64,000 nucleotides of DNA from assembly GCF_949774925.1 (NCBI RefSeq), contig NZ_OX458932.1:744001-808000 (forward strand), written 5' to 3'. Each line of letters starts with the position of its first letter. Position 1 is the stretch's first letter. A program made the translations under genes and the position numbers. Of this stretch, positions 53,071-62,721 are shown piece by piece. Below the pieces are notes generated by a model. That model searched no databases. It saw only the letters and a list, made by a program, of their open reading frames with translations, and was not told the DNA's origin. Origin of the DNA: Candidatus Methylacidiphilum fumarolicum (lineage in GTDB: Bacteria > Verrucomicrobiota > Verrucomicrobiia > Methylacidiphilales > Methylacidiphilaceae).

Positions 53071-53619
53071 ATCGAAAACAAGCACTCTAGTGTGAATAGG
53101 GGTGTTTGTAAAAAGTTTTGCAGCAAAATCCATAGGCAATCGGATACATCCATGAGAAATAGGTCGGCCTGTGGTTGGCCCACCATGAAAGCCGATACCA
53201 CTGTTTGTCAAGCGCAGAAAGTAGGGCATTGGGGCTCCTCGAAAATGCCATTTTTTTGAAATTCTTTCTTTAGAACTGCCTGGCCGTAGGATGTTCCCAT
53301 AACGGTCGACAATATAGCCATAAAGGTTTGAATAATGAATTTTTTCTTTTTCTATGATCTGGTATTCTCCAGCTGGGGTAGAAAAATTTTCTTTTCCTGA
53401 AGAAATAATCGATGCGCCAACGAGCTTCCCGTTGGTGCCATAGGCGTAGATTTTTTGTTCCGATAAGCTCACAATAATTTCTGAAATCTGAACCTCCGTT
53501 TGGTTTCTAAGCCATTGAAAATTTTTCTCTCTTTCAGCCATCAATCCATGCGTCTGGAAAAAAAGGAAAAAAATAAGACAACAAGGATACAAAAACTGGA
53601 GTCTTTTCTTTAGCAACAA
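53068..53619 (-). CDS. L,D-transpeptidase (YkuD family)
   Basis: 183 residues with an N-terminal hydrophobic segment (FLYPCCLIFFLFFQTHGLMA) acting as signal peptide or anchor. The YkuD domain shows IIVSLSEQKIYAYGTNGKLV at its start, STPAGEYQI, and the catalytic GIGFHGGPTTGRPISHGCIR with His145, His156 and Cys158. It cross-links peptidoglycan stems (3-3 links) or attaches proteins in the periplasm. It is 45 bases upstream (minus strand) of nothing related; the RND efflux operon lies before it. Confidence 0.9.
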   Translation of the reverse strand: MLLKKRLQFLYPCCLIFFLFFQTHGLMAEREKNFQWLRNQTEVQISEIIVSLSEQKIYAYGTNGKLVGASIISSGKENFSTPAGEYQIIEKEKIHYSNLYGYIVDRYGNILRPGSSKERISKKWHFRGAPMPYFLRLTNSGIGFHGGPTTGRPISHGCIRLPMDFAAKLFTNTPIHTRVLVFD

Positions 53620-53664
53620 AAGGATCCTTTTTTTAATTTCCTGAATTTATATGTTTTTTTTCAG

Positions 53665-56600
53665 TTATTTTTTTTCAAGGAATTCTTGCTCTTTCAGTAT
53701 TGGATGAACTTGTTTTTTTTCTTTTCGATATTCCAGATAAAAATACAAAAGCGGTAGCAGTAAAAGGGTTAGGAAAGTTGATGAACCAATCCCTCCAATG
53801 ACAACAATGGCAAGAGGTTTTTGAACTTCAGCCCCAGCTCCTTTAGAAAGTGCCATTGGGATAAAGCCAAGGCTTGCAACCGCTGCAGTGGTAAGAATCG
53901 GTCGAAATCTTAAGTCACAGCTTCTTTCAATTGCTTCTTTTAGTTCATATCCTTCTTGTCGAAGCTGGTTGATAAAGGTGACAAGGATCAAAGAGGCCAG
54001 AACGGATATCCCCGAAAGAGCGATCATACCAATGGCTGCAGAAATACTAAAAGGAATATGCAAAAAGAAAAGAGATAATATGCCACCGGTGGCTGCAAAA
54101 GGGACACTGGAAATGACAAGAAGACTCTGTTTGAAATTTTTCAGGGCGATATACGATAAAAAGAAGATAAGTAAAAGGCAAGAGGGTACAATAACAAAGA
54201 GTCTTTGCCTTGCCTTTATTAAATTTTGATACTGACCGGCATACTCAACATAATATCCCTTAGGGGGATGAATCTGTTTTTCAACTTTTTTTCTGATTTC
54301 CTCAACATACCCTTCGATATCTTTCTTTGTGAAAGTGACCATGACAGCACGATATCGAACGCCGTTTTCTCTGAAAATCGATCGCGGCCTTTTATAAATT
54401 TGGTAGTGGCAGATAGAGGAAAGTGGCATAACACCGCCAGTCACCGATTTAATGGGCAGATTAAGGACTTCTTCTGGATTTTCTCTAAAGTGTTCTGGAA
54501 GTCGGATAGTAATAGGATATCGCTTTTCTCCATCGATCATGAGACCTACAGGGTTCCCAGCCATCGCCGAATATATTGCCGAATTCATTTCGCTTGCCTC
54601 GATATTATATTTGGCCATCAACTGTCGATCAGGAATGAATTCTAGAGAAGGAGCGTCTCCTTCGGCTTGAATTTGTGTTTCAAGAGTCCCAGGGATAGAT
54701 TTGACAATTGCTTCGGTTTGCTTGGCTAAATTGGTTAAAATATCGTAATCTTCTCCAAACCATTTGATCGAAAGATCCGTTCGAACGCCTTCGAGCATTT
54801 CATTGAATCGTGTTTCAATGGGTTGGGAAAAAAGGACTTTTTGTCCAGGGACACGGTAGGAAATTTCTTTATTTATCAACTCAATAAGCTCTGCTTTGGA
54901 AATCGGTTTTCCATTTTTCTTTCTCCACATATCTTTTGGTTTTAGCATCAAGTAGATGTCATTTTCGTTTGGGGGCATAGGGTCGGTAGCAATTTCTGAA
55001 GTGCCTACTCTAGAAAAGATGCATTTGATTTCTGGGAATTTTTCTAAAAGCATCTTTTCAGTCTTTTTTTCCATGGCCACCGAGGAAGGTAAATCACTGG
55101 ACCAGGCTCTATAGATCATGGCGGCAATAGATCCTTCATCAAGTCTTGGGATGAATTCGGTTCCTAGCCGACTGAAGGCTATAAAGGCGGAAGCTATTAA
55201 GAGCAGAGCAGCAGGAAGAACTATCCATTTGCCAGAAGCTAATGTCCAATGTAACACCAAAAGATAGGCCTTTTTAAGCACAGAGACCACAAATGTATCT
55301 TTCATCTCCTTTTGAGCTTTTAAACCAAGCACGGCTACGGTTGGGACATAGGTTAAACTCAGCAGGAGAGAGCCAGAAAGAATGAAAATAACAGTTATCG
55401 CCATAGGTCTAAAGGTCTTACCTTCGATTCCAGAGAGGGTGAGAATCGGTAGATAGACAACTGTAATAATTAGAATCCCAAAGAAGACAGAACCGATTAC
55501 TTGCAAAGTAGCATCGAATATTTCTTTTCTTTTTTCTTCTGGACTAATAGGTCGAGCAAGTAAAGCCTCTTTTACAGATAACCTCCGCAGAACATTTTCT
55601 GTAACAACGACGGCTCCATCAACGATCAATCCAAAATCAATAGCTCCTAAGCTCATAAGGTTTCCGGAAAGTCCCAACCAACACATAAGAGTGATGGCAA
55701 AAAGGAAGGACATAGGAATGACTGAGGCGATAAGTAATGAACTTCTCCAGTTACCCAGTAAAACAAAGATGATTGCAGTGACTAGTAGTGCTCCCTCCGT
55801 CAAGTTGTGAGTTACTGTTCGGATTGTGGCATTAACTACCTCTGCCCTGTTGTAAACGGGAACAATTTCAAAGGAAGAGGGAATTCTTTGTTGGATAAGT
55901 TCCAACTGCTTGCTTACTCTCTCAGAAACAGCTCGACTATTTTCCTTAATAAGCATCATCACGGTTCCAAGAACAGCTTCTGCCCCATTGTAAGTTGCAG
56001 CTCCTACTCGAATGTTGCCTCCCACTTCTACCTTAGCTACATCCCTTACTAATACTGGCTGTGATCCTCCGGCGTATTTAATTGGGATTATCGCAATTTC
56101 ATCCAGAGTATTCACCCTGCCCAAAGATCTTACTGTAAGCTGTTCGCCCGCTTTATCGATGACTCCTCCACCGGCAATCTCCGTATTTTGGCCAACAATA
56201 TGCCCAAATTCACCAATCGTAAGCCCCACATTAGTCAGCCGACTAGGATCAGGTTCTACGAGTATCAGCTTTTGATAACCTCCGCTTGTATTTACATCAG
56301 CTACACCTGCTACCCTTCTAAGCATTGGCCTAATTGTGTATTCCTGGAGCAGTCGTAGTTCTATCAATTGAAGCAGTTCCGAAGAAGGCTTGTCTGCGCC
56401 TTCTTTATAGCGGATAATGTAATTGAAAATTTCGCCCAGTCCTGTGGCTATGGGTGCCATGGTTGGGGTAATATTAGGTGGAATCTTCGAACTGGCTACC
56501 AGTAGCCTTTCGCCTACAAGTTGCCTGCTGCGATAAACATCAGTGCCGTCTCTGAAGATTAATGTCACTTGAGAAAGACCGAATTTGCTTAGAGAACGGA

Positions 56601-56844
56601 TCGTTTCTAGCCCTGGGATCCCTCCCATTTCGATTTCTATTGGAAAAGTGATTAGTTTTTCTACTTCTTCTGGAGCAAAAGCGGGAACATAGGTATTAAT
56701 TTGGACTTGAACATTCGATAAATCTGGAACAGCATCAATAGGCAGATGGAAAAAAGACCATAGTCCGACGATAAATAGAACAATGGCTAAGCCAAGGACA
56801 ATTTCTTTCTTTTCGATAGATAAAAAAATGATCTTTGTTGGCAT
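53665..56844 (-). CDS. Heavy-metal efflux RND transporter (CusA/CzcA family)
   Basis: 1059 residues, the normal size. The HME-RND signature AIDFGLIVDGAVVVTENVL is in the transmembrane region, and the N-terminus FHLPIDAVPDLSNVQVQINT is diagnostic of CzcA-type pumps. LDEGSIAAMIYRAWSSDLPS and GTSEIATDPMPPNENDIYLM are periplasmic-domain landmarks. It expels Cu/Ag or Zn/Co/Ni/Cd, using the proton gradient, with the adaptor and outer-membrane channels encoded upstream (56854-60387). A lysine-rich tail follows the last helix. Confidence 0.95.
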   Translation of the reverse strand: MPTKIIFLSIEKKEIVLGLAIVLFIVGLWSFFHLPIDAVPDLSNVQVQINTYVPAFAPEEVEKLITFPIEIEMGGIPGLETIRSLSKFGLSQVTLIFRDGTDVYRSRQLVGERLLVASSKIPPNITPTMAPIATGLGEIFNYIIRYKEGADKPSSELLQLIELRLLQEYTIRPMLRRVAGVADVNTSGGYQKLILVEPDPSRLTNVGLTIGEFGHIVGQNTEIAGGGVIDKAGEQLTVRSLGRVNTLDEIAIIPIKYAGGSQPVLVRDVAKVEVGGNIRVGAATYNGAEAVLGTVMMLIKENSRAVSERVSKQLELIQQRIPSSFEIVPVYNRAEVVNATIRTVTHNLTEGALLVTAIIFVLLGNWRSSLLIASVIPMSFLFAITLMCWLGLSGNLMSLGAIDFGLIVDGAVVVTENVLRRLSVKEALLARPISPEEKRKEIFDATLQVIGSVFFGILIITVVYLPILTLSGIEGKTFRPMAITVIFILSGSLLLSLTYVPTVAVLGLKAQKEMKDTFVVSVLKKAYLLVLHWTLASGKWIVLPAALLLIASAFIAFSRLGTEFIPRLDEGSIAAMIYRAWSSDLPSSVAMEKKTEKMLLEKFPEIKCIFSRVGTSEIATDPMPPNENDIYLMLKPKDMWRKKNGKPISKAELIELINKEISYRVPGQKVLFSQPIETRFNEMLEGVRTDLSIKWFGEDYDILTNLAKQTEAIVKSIPGTLETQIQAEGDAPSLEFIPDRQLMAKYNIEASEMNSAIYSAMAGNPVGLMIDGEKRYPITIRLPEHFRENPEEVLNLPIKSVTGGVMPLSSICHYQIYKRPRSIFRENGVRYRAVMVTFTKKDIEGYVEEIRKKVEKQIHPPKGYYVEYAGQYQNLIKARQRLFVIVPSCLLLIFFLSYIALKNFKQSLLVISSVPFAATGGILSLFFLHIPFSISAAIGMIALSGISVLASLILVTFINQLRQEGYELKEAIERSCDLRFRPILTTAAVASLGFIPMALSKGAGAEVQKPLAIVVIGGIGSSTFLTLLLLPLLYFYLEYRKEKKQVHPILKEQEFLEKK

Positions 56845-56853
56845 AACTTTTCT

Positions 56854-57720
56854 TTAGTAGGTGGAAGGCCCTCCGGATTGAGACAGAGACAGTTCGAGTA
56901 ACCAGAGCTGTTTGGCTCCATGTGTCACGACCTCTTGTCCTTTTTCGATTCCTTTTTTTATGGCGGCTATTCCTTGACTGACAAAGGCGACTTCAATCGG
57001 TTTGCGTAGATATCTGCCATGACCTAAAAAAAGATAGGAAAAGCAGCCACTGGCGGTGTACAAAACTGCGGATTCAGGAACAGTTACCCAAGTTGCAACC
57101 AGCCCCAGGGAAGTTTCAAAGTTTATCCAATCGCCAGCTTGGAGACGCTGTTTAGGATCAGTAATCTGTAAAATGAGTTCCGCTTTTCCTATGACTGGAA
57201 TGAGCTCTTTGTCTATAAAAAAAATTTTTCCCTCATAGGTAGCCTCTGAGCCTTCCTGTTTGGACTTAACAAGCACGCGTTGACCAACGTTAAGTTTTTC
57301 AGAATCTTTAGCATCAATAAAAGAAGTAGAATAGGCAAAACCTTCTTTCAAACCACTCTGCTCGGAAGTTTTTTCCCATGAGACCCTGTAAACTTGACTT
57401 TCTCCAAAGTAGAGGGGAGCAATTTCTTTTTCGACGGCTGCCTCTATTTGAATTCCCATTTCTTTTTCTGTGATTTCACCAAGGAAAAGTCCTTTACCAG
57501 GAATGAATTGCGGTGGAGAGGATGGATCCAGTCGCGGCAGCGACTCTTCAAAAACAATCTCTGGCGCAGAAGCTCCTGAAGGGTGGTCCGTAGCTTGTCC
57601 ATAAAGGGAAGGATAAAAGAAGAAAGTCAACCAAGTCATAAGAACAAAAAAGAAAATAAAAAAAGGGGTAAAGCCTGGGAACTTTATTAGGAAGGGGTAC
57701 AATAAAAAACAGAAGAGCAT
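56854..57720 (-). CDS. Short periplasmic adaptor of the heavy-metal RND pump
   Basis: 288 residues, about 100 shorter than CusB/CzcB. After an N-terminal hydrophobic segment come beta-barrel-like parts: KLNVGQRVLVKSKQEGSEAT, GKIFFIDKELIPVIGKAELI, and VTVPESAVLYTASGCFSYLF with AAIKKGIEKGQEVVTHGAKQ, the membrane-proximal end of such adaptors. The long coiled-coil hairpin and complete lipoyl motif are not recognisable, so this may be a reduced adaptor. An internal ATG at 57639 would give a cleaner signal peptide (MTWLTFFFYPSLYGQA). It lies 9 bases before the pump gene and 29 after the TolC gene. Confidence 0.75.
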   Translation of the reverse strand: MLFCFLLYPFLIKFPGFTPFFIFFFVLMTWLTFFFYPSLYGQATDHPSGASAPEIVFEESLPRLDPSSPPQFIPGKGLFLGEITEKEMGIQIEAAVEKEIAPLYFGESQVYRVSWEKTSEQSGLKEGFAYSTSFIDAKDSEKLNVGQRVLVKSKQEGSEATYEGKIFFIDKELIPVIGKAELILQITDPKQRLQAGDWINFETSLGLVATWVTVPESAVLYTASGCFSYLFLGHGRYLRKPIEVAFVSQGIAAIKKGIEKGQEVVTHGAKQLWLLELSLSQSGGPSTY

Positions 57721-57749
57721 TGCAGTCAGTAGTATTTATCTTTTTATTG

Positions 57750-59063
57750 TTATTTTGACCATTCTCCACCAGTAAGGGTTTGTAGGTCATAGAAAGCAAC
57801 AGCTGCATCGATCTGTGCAGTTCTTAAAGTTAGCGCACTGAAGATATATTGTCTTTGTATTTCTAGGAATGTTTGAACAGGCAGTGCTCCGACTCGATAC
57901 TGTCTTTCGGCAAGATTGACGGCCGAACGTAGTTCATCCAAAAGAGATAGTGGCTGTTTAGCTAATAAGCTTGTTGCTTGTCTATATACTTCTAATCTGG
58001 AGTTGATCGCACTTTGAACCATTCTCCAAGTTGAAGCGAGCATGGAAACCGCCTGCTCTTTTCTTGCTTCAGAGGTAAGAATATTTCCACGGTTCTGATT
58101 CCAAAGAGGAACTCCACTAGTAAAAATCACTCCTGGACCAATATTGTTGTTTGTCCCTTTTTCCTGAATGAAATAAGGACCAAGACCAAAATCTGGCATA
58201 TTCATCAACTTTGCCGAATCGATTACTTTTCCAGCTCGTTCGATTTCCACCACTCGCATTTTGATGAAATTGTTTTGTTTGCTTGCCAAATCAAGAAGCT
58301 TTTTTAGATCAGGAACAATAGGCCATTGGACGGGCGGTAAAATATTTTGAGGAAGAGGATGCTCTGGAGGATAGCCAAGAATAGCGTTGAGTTGAGCAAA
58401 CACTGTTTTTTTTAGTTGTTCCTGTTCCCTGTACATTCTCTGAAAATCAACTAAACTTCCCTGGATTATCCTCAGGTCAAGCAGCCCTTGGATCCCGATT
58501 TTTGGGCGTTTTGCTAAAAAATCGATTAGTTCTTTGCTTTGGTTGACAATTTCTTGTGTTGCTTTTGCATTCACATCGGCGACAGCCAGCTGATAAGCAA
58601 GGCTTGCCACTTGCGCTCTTAAGCTTAACTTAAATTGATTTAACCAAAGCCTTGCTAACTCTCCATCTTTGTCTGAAATAGCTTTAAGAATATCCATTTT
58701 ACCAGGAAAGAAAAAGGGTTGAACGATTTCGTATTCCTGGTAAAAACCTGTTGCCCCGCCTGATTTTTCTCCCTGGCTTGGGGAGCTAAACCATGGACCA
58801 GCATAGCCAACAATTTCTGGATAGGGTAAAATTTTTGCTTGGATCGATTGACCTTTAGCCGCTTCGATCCCTGCTTCATAATAGAGTATTTCTGGATTCC
58901 TCCGGTAGGCTTCTTCTATGAGATTCTGAATCGTAATGGAAAAGTTAAACTGATCTGATTGGCCTTTCAAAGAAGGAGGAAGACAAAAAAAACAGAGACA
59001 AAGAACCAAAAGTTCCAGAAGGAAAAAAGGATAAAAAGCCTTAATTTTGGGTTGAGTTTTCAT
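57750..59063 (-). CDS. TolC-type outer-membrane efflux protein, paralogue 1
   Basis: 437 residues with a signal peptide (FFLLELLVLCLCFFCLPPSL) and two long helical hairpin halves. Landmarks are NPEILYYEAGIEAAKGQSIQ, KRPKIGIQGLLDLRIIQGSL and LAERQYRVGALPVQTFLEIQ. OEP (PF02321) family, forming the outer-membrane exit duct. It is one base after the second TolC-type gene, with which it shares the same layout and blocks such as RPKIGIQGL and RQYRVG; the two are ancient tandem duplicates. Confidence 0.9.
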   Translation of the reverse strand: MKTQPKIKAFYPFFLLELLVLCLCFFCLPPSLKGQSDQFNFSITIQNLIEEAYRRNPEILYYEAGIEAAKGQSIQAKILPYPEIVGYAGPWFSSPSQGEKSGGATGFYQEYEIVQPFFFPGKMDILKAISDKDGELARLWLNQFKLSLRAQVASLAYQLAVADVNAKATQEIVNQSKELIDFLAKRPKIGIQGLLDLRIIQGSLVDFQRMYREQEQLKKTVFAQLNAILGYPPEHPLPQNILPPVQWPIVPDLKKLLDLASKQNNFIKMRVVEIERAGKVIDSAKLMNMPDFGLGPYFIQEKGTNNNIGPGVIFTSGVPLWNQNRGNILTSEARKEQAVSMLASTWRMVQSAINSRLEVYRQATSLLAKQPLSLLDELRSAVNLAERQYRVGALPVQTFLEIQRQYIFSALTLRTAQIDAAVAFYDLQTLTGGEWSK

Positions 59064-59064
59064 T

Positions 59065-60387
59065 TTAAAATATAGTTTGGCTAGGTTCTATTCCGACAAT
59101 GTTCTCTAATTCGTAAAAAGTTGAGAGCAGATCGATTTCAGTACTTCTGATTGATAAAGAAACCGCTAGATATTGTTTTTGGACTGCTAGAAAGCGGTTA
59201 ATATCAATCGATCCTACTCGATACTGTCTTTCTGCAATAGATGCTGCCTGTTTCAGCTTTTCTAAAATTTTTTCTGAAGGCAATGACAGGAGCTGTTCTC
59301 GAGCTTTTTCATAAACAGCAAATCGGGAGCCAAGCAAAGAATTAATCATTTGAACAGTAGCATTGTATATGGAATGAGCTTGGGATACTTTTGCTTGTGC
59401 ACTGATAATGTTTCCTTTGTTTGTTGTCCAGGCAAATCCGGCTTGACCTGGAACATTTGAACCACTGAAAGGAATCCCTACAGTAAAGGTAATCCCACCT
59501 CCCTGATCGGTATTGATTCCTTTGTTGTATTCCCAGAAAGGACCAGCAGTGAAATCTGGATAGGCATTTAGCTTGGCTAAGTAGAGCTCTTTTTCAGCCC
59601 TGTGGATTAAAAGATCATTGATAAGAATGGTAGGGTTGTGAGTTAATGCCAAACGTCGTAGTGATTCCAGATTTAGCTTAGGGAAAGTTCTCTCAGGAAG
59701 GATGTTCGAAGGTAAGGGGGTTAAAGGAGATTGATTTAAAAGGGCGTTGAGTTGGGATTTGAGAGTAGTCAGGTTTTGTTGCTGATCCCTTTGGCTCTGG
59801 AGAAAACTAATTAAACCTCCCTGAAGAATTCTTAGTTCAATAAGACCTTGGATACCAATCTTAGGTCTTTGTGACAAAAAAGCAATCAACGCTGAGAACC
59901 TTTCGATGATTTCTTCTGTTACTCGAAGATTTTCGTTGGTAAGGCCTATACTGTAAACAAGGGAATAGACTTTGAAGGCTAAAAATAATTTGTATCTTAA
60001 AAAAATAAGCTCAGCAATTTCCCGGTCTAGATGAGCTATTTCTTTATGAGATTTAAGCTTTCCAGGAAATGGAAGGGGTTGGTAAAGTTGGTATAACTGA
60101 TAGCCATAGGGAATGAAAGCCGAAGGAGCATTAATAGAGCCACTGCTATTCCATGGCCCAATATATCCAATGAACTGAGGGAAAGGAAATAGTCTAGCCT
60201 GAATTTGTTGACCTTTTGCTGCTTCTATTTCCATATAAAAATAATGGACAGTGGGATCGACTGTAAGGGCTTGATCAACCAGCTTTTTTAAAAGTCTTTC
60301 TTTGTTCTCTGCTCCATATAAGCAATCAAAGGCGACAAAACAGAAAATCCAGGTGCTAAGCAGTTGCATGCCATAACCTATTTTCAT
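59065..60387 (-). CDS. TolC-type outer-membrane efflux protein, paralogue 2
   Basis: 440 residues from ATG 60387 with a signal peptide (GMQLLSTWIFCFVAFDCLYG). It shares with its neighbour IEAAKGQQIQARLFPFPQFI, SQRPKIGIQGLIELRILQGG, LNALLNQSPLTPLPSNILPE and ERQYRVGSIDINRFLAVQKQ. First gene of the four-gene efflux operon. Starts at 60408 or 60369 are also open; I chose the one giving a charged n-region before the hydrophobic core. Confidence 0.87.
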   Translation of the reverse strand: MKIGYGMQLLSTWIFCFVAFDCLYGAENKERLLKKLVDQALTVDPTVHYFYMEIEAAKGQQIQARLFPFPQFIGYIGPWNSSGSINAPSAFIPYGYQLYQLYQPLPFPGKLKSHKEIAHLDREIAELIFLRYKLFLAFKVYSLVYSIGLTNENLRVTEEIIERFSALIAFLSQRPKIGIQGLIELRILQGGLISFLQSQRDQQQNLTTLKSQLNALLNQSPLTPLPSNILPERTFPKLNLESLRRLALTHNPTILINDLLIHRAEKELYLAKLNAYPDFTAGPFWEYNKGINTDQGGGITFTVGIPFSGSNVPGQAGFAWTTNKGNIISAQAKVSQAHSIYNATVQMINSLLGSRFAVYEKAREQLLSLPSEKILEKLKQAASIAERQYRVGSIDINRFLAVQKQYLAVSLSIRSTEIDLLSTFYELENIVGIEPSQTIF

Positions 60388-60546
60388 GACTATTATGTGG
60401 AAACTCATGCCTACTGTTCTGGAAAATAACCAGCTTTTTTAACTATCTTCTTTAGAGAAAACATGGATTGGTAAAGTAAAGAAAGAATAATCGTTTCCAT
60501 GAAAAAAAATTAATTTTTCTTTTTTGCTAATTTCGACCCATAATAA

Positions 60547-61296
60547 ATGATGAAAGTTGTCTTTCTTCGTCATGGTGAAAGTCTATGGAATAAGGAGAAC
60601 AGGTTTACGGGCTGGACCGACATTGATTTATCTGCCCATGGAATAGAAGAAGCAGAAAACGCCGCAAGGTTACTAAAAGAAGAGAATTTTGTCTTTGATA
60701 TTGCCTACACATCCCTTTTAAAACGGGCAATCCGAACGCTTTGGATCGTCCTGGATAAAATGGACTTGATGTGGATTCCTGTGGAAAAAAGTTGGCGGCT
60801 TAACGAAAGGCATTATGGGGCACTACAAGGACTCAATAAATCTGAAATGGCAAAAAAATATGGTGAAGAGCAAGTGCTGTTATGGCGCAGAAGCTATGAC
60901 ATTAGACCACCAGTATTAGATTTGAACGATCCAAGACATCCTAAGTTTGATCCTCGCTATAAATCCCTGCCTCCTGAAAGTATTCCCTCAGCTGAAAGTC
61001 TAAAAGACACATTAGAGAGAACTGTGCCCTACTGGACAGAGAAGATTCTTCCCGAAGTTCTCTCTGGAAAAAGGGTATTGATTGCTGCCCATGGGAACAG
61101 TATCCGTGCCCTAATAAAGCATATCGAGAGTATCAGTGACAAAGAGATTGTTGGAATGAATATCCCAACAGGTTTTCCTTTGGTTTATGAACTCGATGAG
61201 AAAGGAAGAAAACTTACTTCCTATTATCTTGGAGATATTCAAGAGATCAAGAAAGCCGAACAAAGGGTGGCCAACCAAGGCAAAGCAACTAGCTAA
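60547..61296 (+). CDS. gpmA: 2,3-bisphosphoglycerate-dependent phosphoglycerate mutase
   Basis: 249 residues, as typical. The active-site motif [20 protein letters not shown] holds His9; [40 protein letters not shown] (second His) and [17 protein letters not shown] are all conserved. It interconverts 3- and 2-phosphoglycerate in glycolysis/gluconeogenesis. ATG 60547 is followed by a second in-frame ATG; either may be used. It is divergent from the efflux operon and convergent with the histidine kinase gene. Confidence 0.96.
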   Translation: MMKVVFLRHGESLWNKENRFTGWTDIDLSAHGIEEAENAARLLKEENFVFDIAYTSLLKRAIRTLWIVLDKMDLMWIPVEKSWRLNERHYGALQGLNKSEMAKKYGEEQVLLWRRSYDIRPPVLDLNDPRHPKFDPRYKSLPPESIPSAESLKDTLERTVPYWTEKILPEVLSGKRVLIAAHGNSIRALIKHIESISDKEIVGMNIPTGFPLVYELDEKGRKLTSYYLGDIQEIKKAEQRVANQGKATS

Positions 61297-61315
61297 AAAT
61301 CAGCTAGTTTTTTTT
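61288..61315. terminator. Terminator shared by gpmA and the histidine kinase gene
   Basis: ACTAGCT (61288-61294) pairs perfectly with AGCTAGT (61302-61308), loop of seven, followed by a T-run to 61315. It overlaps the stop codons of both convergent genes. Confidence 0.7.
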
Positions 61316-62689
61316 CTCTGATTCATTGCCACAACCTGTTGGAAGCAGGAGGGAAAACTGGTTGTGTCCTTTTTCATCAATCAAGTAGGTAATTTCTCCT
61401 TTATGGGCGAGAACAATTTCCCTACACAAATTAAGACCTAATCCATGTCCAGAAATTCCATGTTCAGTAGCATTCTTCCCTCTGTAAAACCGTTCGAAAA
61501 TTTTTTTTCTTTCTTCTTCAGGTACTACAGGCCCACTGTTACTTATCTGAAGAAGGCATCGGTCAGTACCTTTAAGTTGCAAGCTCACGCCTATGTATCC
61601 CCCAGAAATATTGTACTGAATGGCATTGTCAAAGATATTCCATAAAAGTCGGCGTATGAGGTCTTCGTCGGCAATCATGGGAGTCGATTGGGGCAGTTGC
61701 TTTTCAATAGTGATCCCTTTGGAGGCAGCAAGAATAGCGGTGTCTTCTAAAATTTCGTTGAGGATTTGGGATAGGTCAATACGAGTTGGTTTTATAAAAG
61801 AACTGTCTCTATCCAAATTAGATAAAAAAAGAAGTGTTTGCGTAATGGAGCTTAAAGATTGTACTTGTTCGTATAAGTTCAGAAACGTTTTTTCAGTTTG
61901 ACAATCTATATCAGTTCTTTGGAGTGCTGATTCCAACTCGTTTTTTAAAATGGTTAGGGGTGTTTTTAATTCGTGGGAGGCATCAGCGGTGAGTCTAATT
62001 TCTCTTTGAAAAGCCTCTTCCAATCTTCCAAGCATTTCATTGAGGATCGTAACGAGTCTTTTAAGATCCGGATCTAGGGCTGGAATGGAAAGTCTTTGAT
62101 GCAAAGCCGAAGCTCTGATCTGTTCAAGGGTAGAGGTCATTTGACGGATGGGTAGCAAAGCCTTTCTAGAGATCCACCATCCTCCAAATGTGGAGAGGAT
62201 CAAAGCGAAGGGGGCAGATAGTAGATAGGCGTAGGAAGCTTCCGTGAGGATTTCATAGATCGAAAGCATCTTTTTTCCAAGAGCAAGCTTATAACCGTTC
62301 TTTTCAGTATAAAATACGCGATAGAGGCCATCTCCAAGTTGTGCATAAAAAAAACTGTTGATTGCATGGTCTTCAAAGAGGTTTTTACCAGCTAGGAGTG
62401 GCGATTTGTAGACCATTGCTGGATCAGAATAAGACAGTTCGAGAATGGAGCTTTCTTCGAAGGGATTAATATTCAAAGAAAAAGAGTCTTTGGAAGAAAA
62501 GAAAGAGGCAGGCTTTTCGGTTAAAAGACCGAACAATTCAATGGAATCGGTTTTCAACTCTTGGTCTGTACTTTCAATCAACTCTCTATAGAGGGTCAAG
62601 CCAGCGACAATTCCAGATGAAAGAAGAGAGGCTCCAACTAAAAAAGCGGTCCAAAGGGCTATCTTCCAGCCTAGAGGAAGGTTTTTCAT
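61304..62689 (-). CDS. Sensor histidine kinase (CusS/CzcS-like)
   Basis: 461 residues from ATG 62689. Two membrane helices (GWKIALWTAFLVGASLLSSG near 10-28 and AYLLSAPFALILSTFGGWWI near 160) enclose a periplasmic sensor of about 125 residues. HAMP is followed by the dimerisation H-box LTADASHELKTPLTILKNEL and the ATPase N, G1 and G2 motifs (LLWNIFDNAIQYN, ISGHGLGLNLCREIV). It lies 32 bases downstream of the response regulator gene with the same orientation, forming a two-component system, and near the heavy-metal efflux operon, which suggests metal sensing. Confidence 0.92.
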   Translation of the reverse strand: MKNLPLGWKIALWTAFLVGASLLSSGIVAGLTLYRELIESTDQELKTDSIELFGLLTEKPASFFSSKDSFSLNINPFEESSILELSYSDPAMVYKSPLLAGKNLFEDHAINSFFYAQLGDGLYRVFYTEKNGYKLALGKKMLSIYEILTEASYAYLLSAPFALILSTFGGWWISRKALLPIRQMTSTLEQIRASALHQRLSIPALDPDLKRLVTILNEMLGRLEEAFQREIRLTADASHELKTPLTILKNELESALQRTDIDCQTEKTFLNLYEQVQSLSSITQTLLFLSNLDRDSSFIKPTRIDLSQILNEILEDTAILAASKGITIEKQLPQSTPMIADEDLIRRLLWNIFDNAIQYNISGGYIGVSLQLKGTDRCLLQISNSGPVVPEEERKKIFERFYRGKNATEHGISGHGLGLNLCREIVLAHKGEITYLIDEKGHNQFSLLLPTGCGNESEKKN

Positions 62690-62721
62690 AGCAACAATAG
62701 AAATGGCCACAGCTGGTTTTC

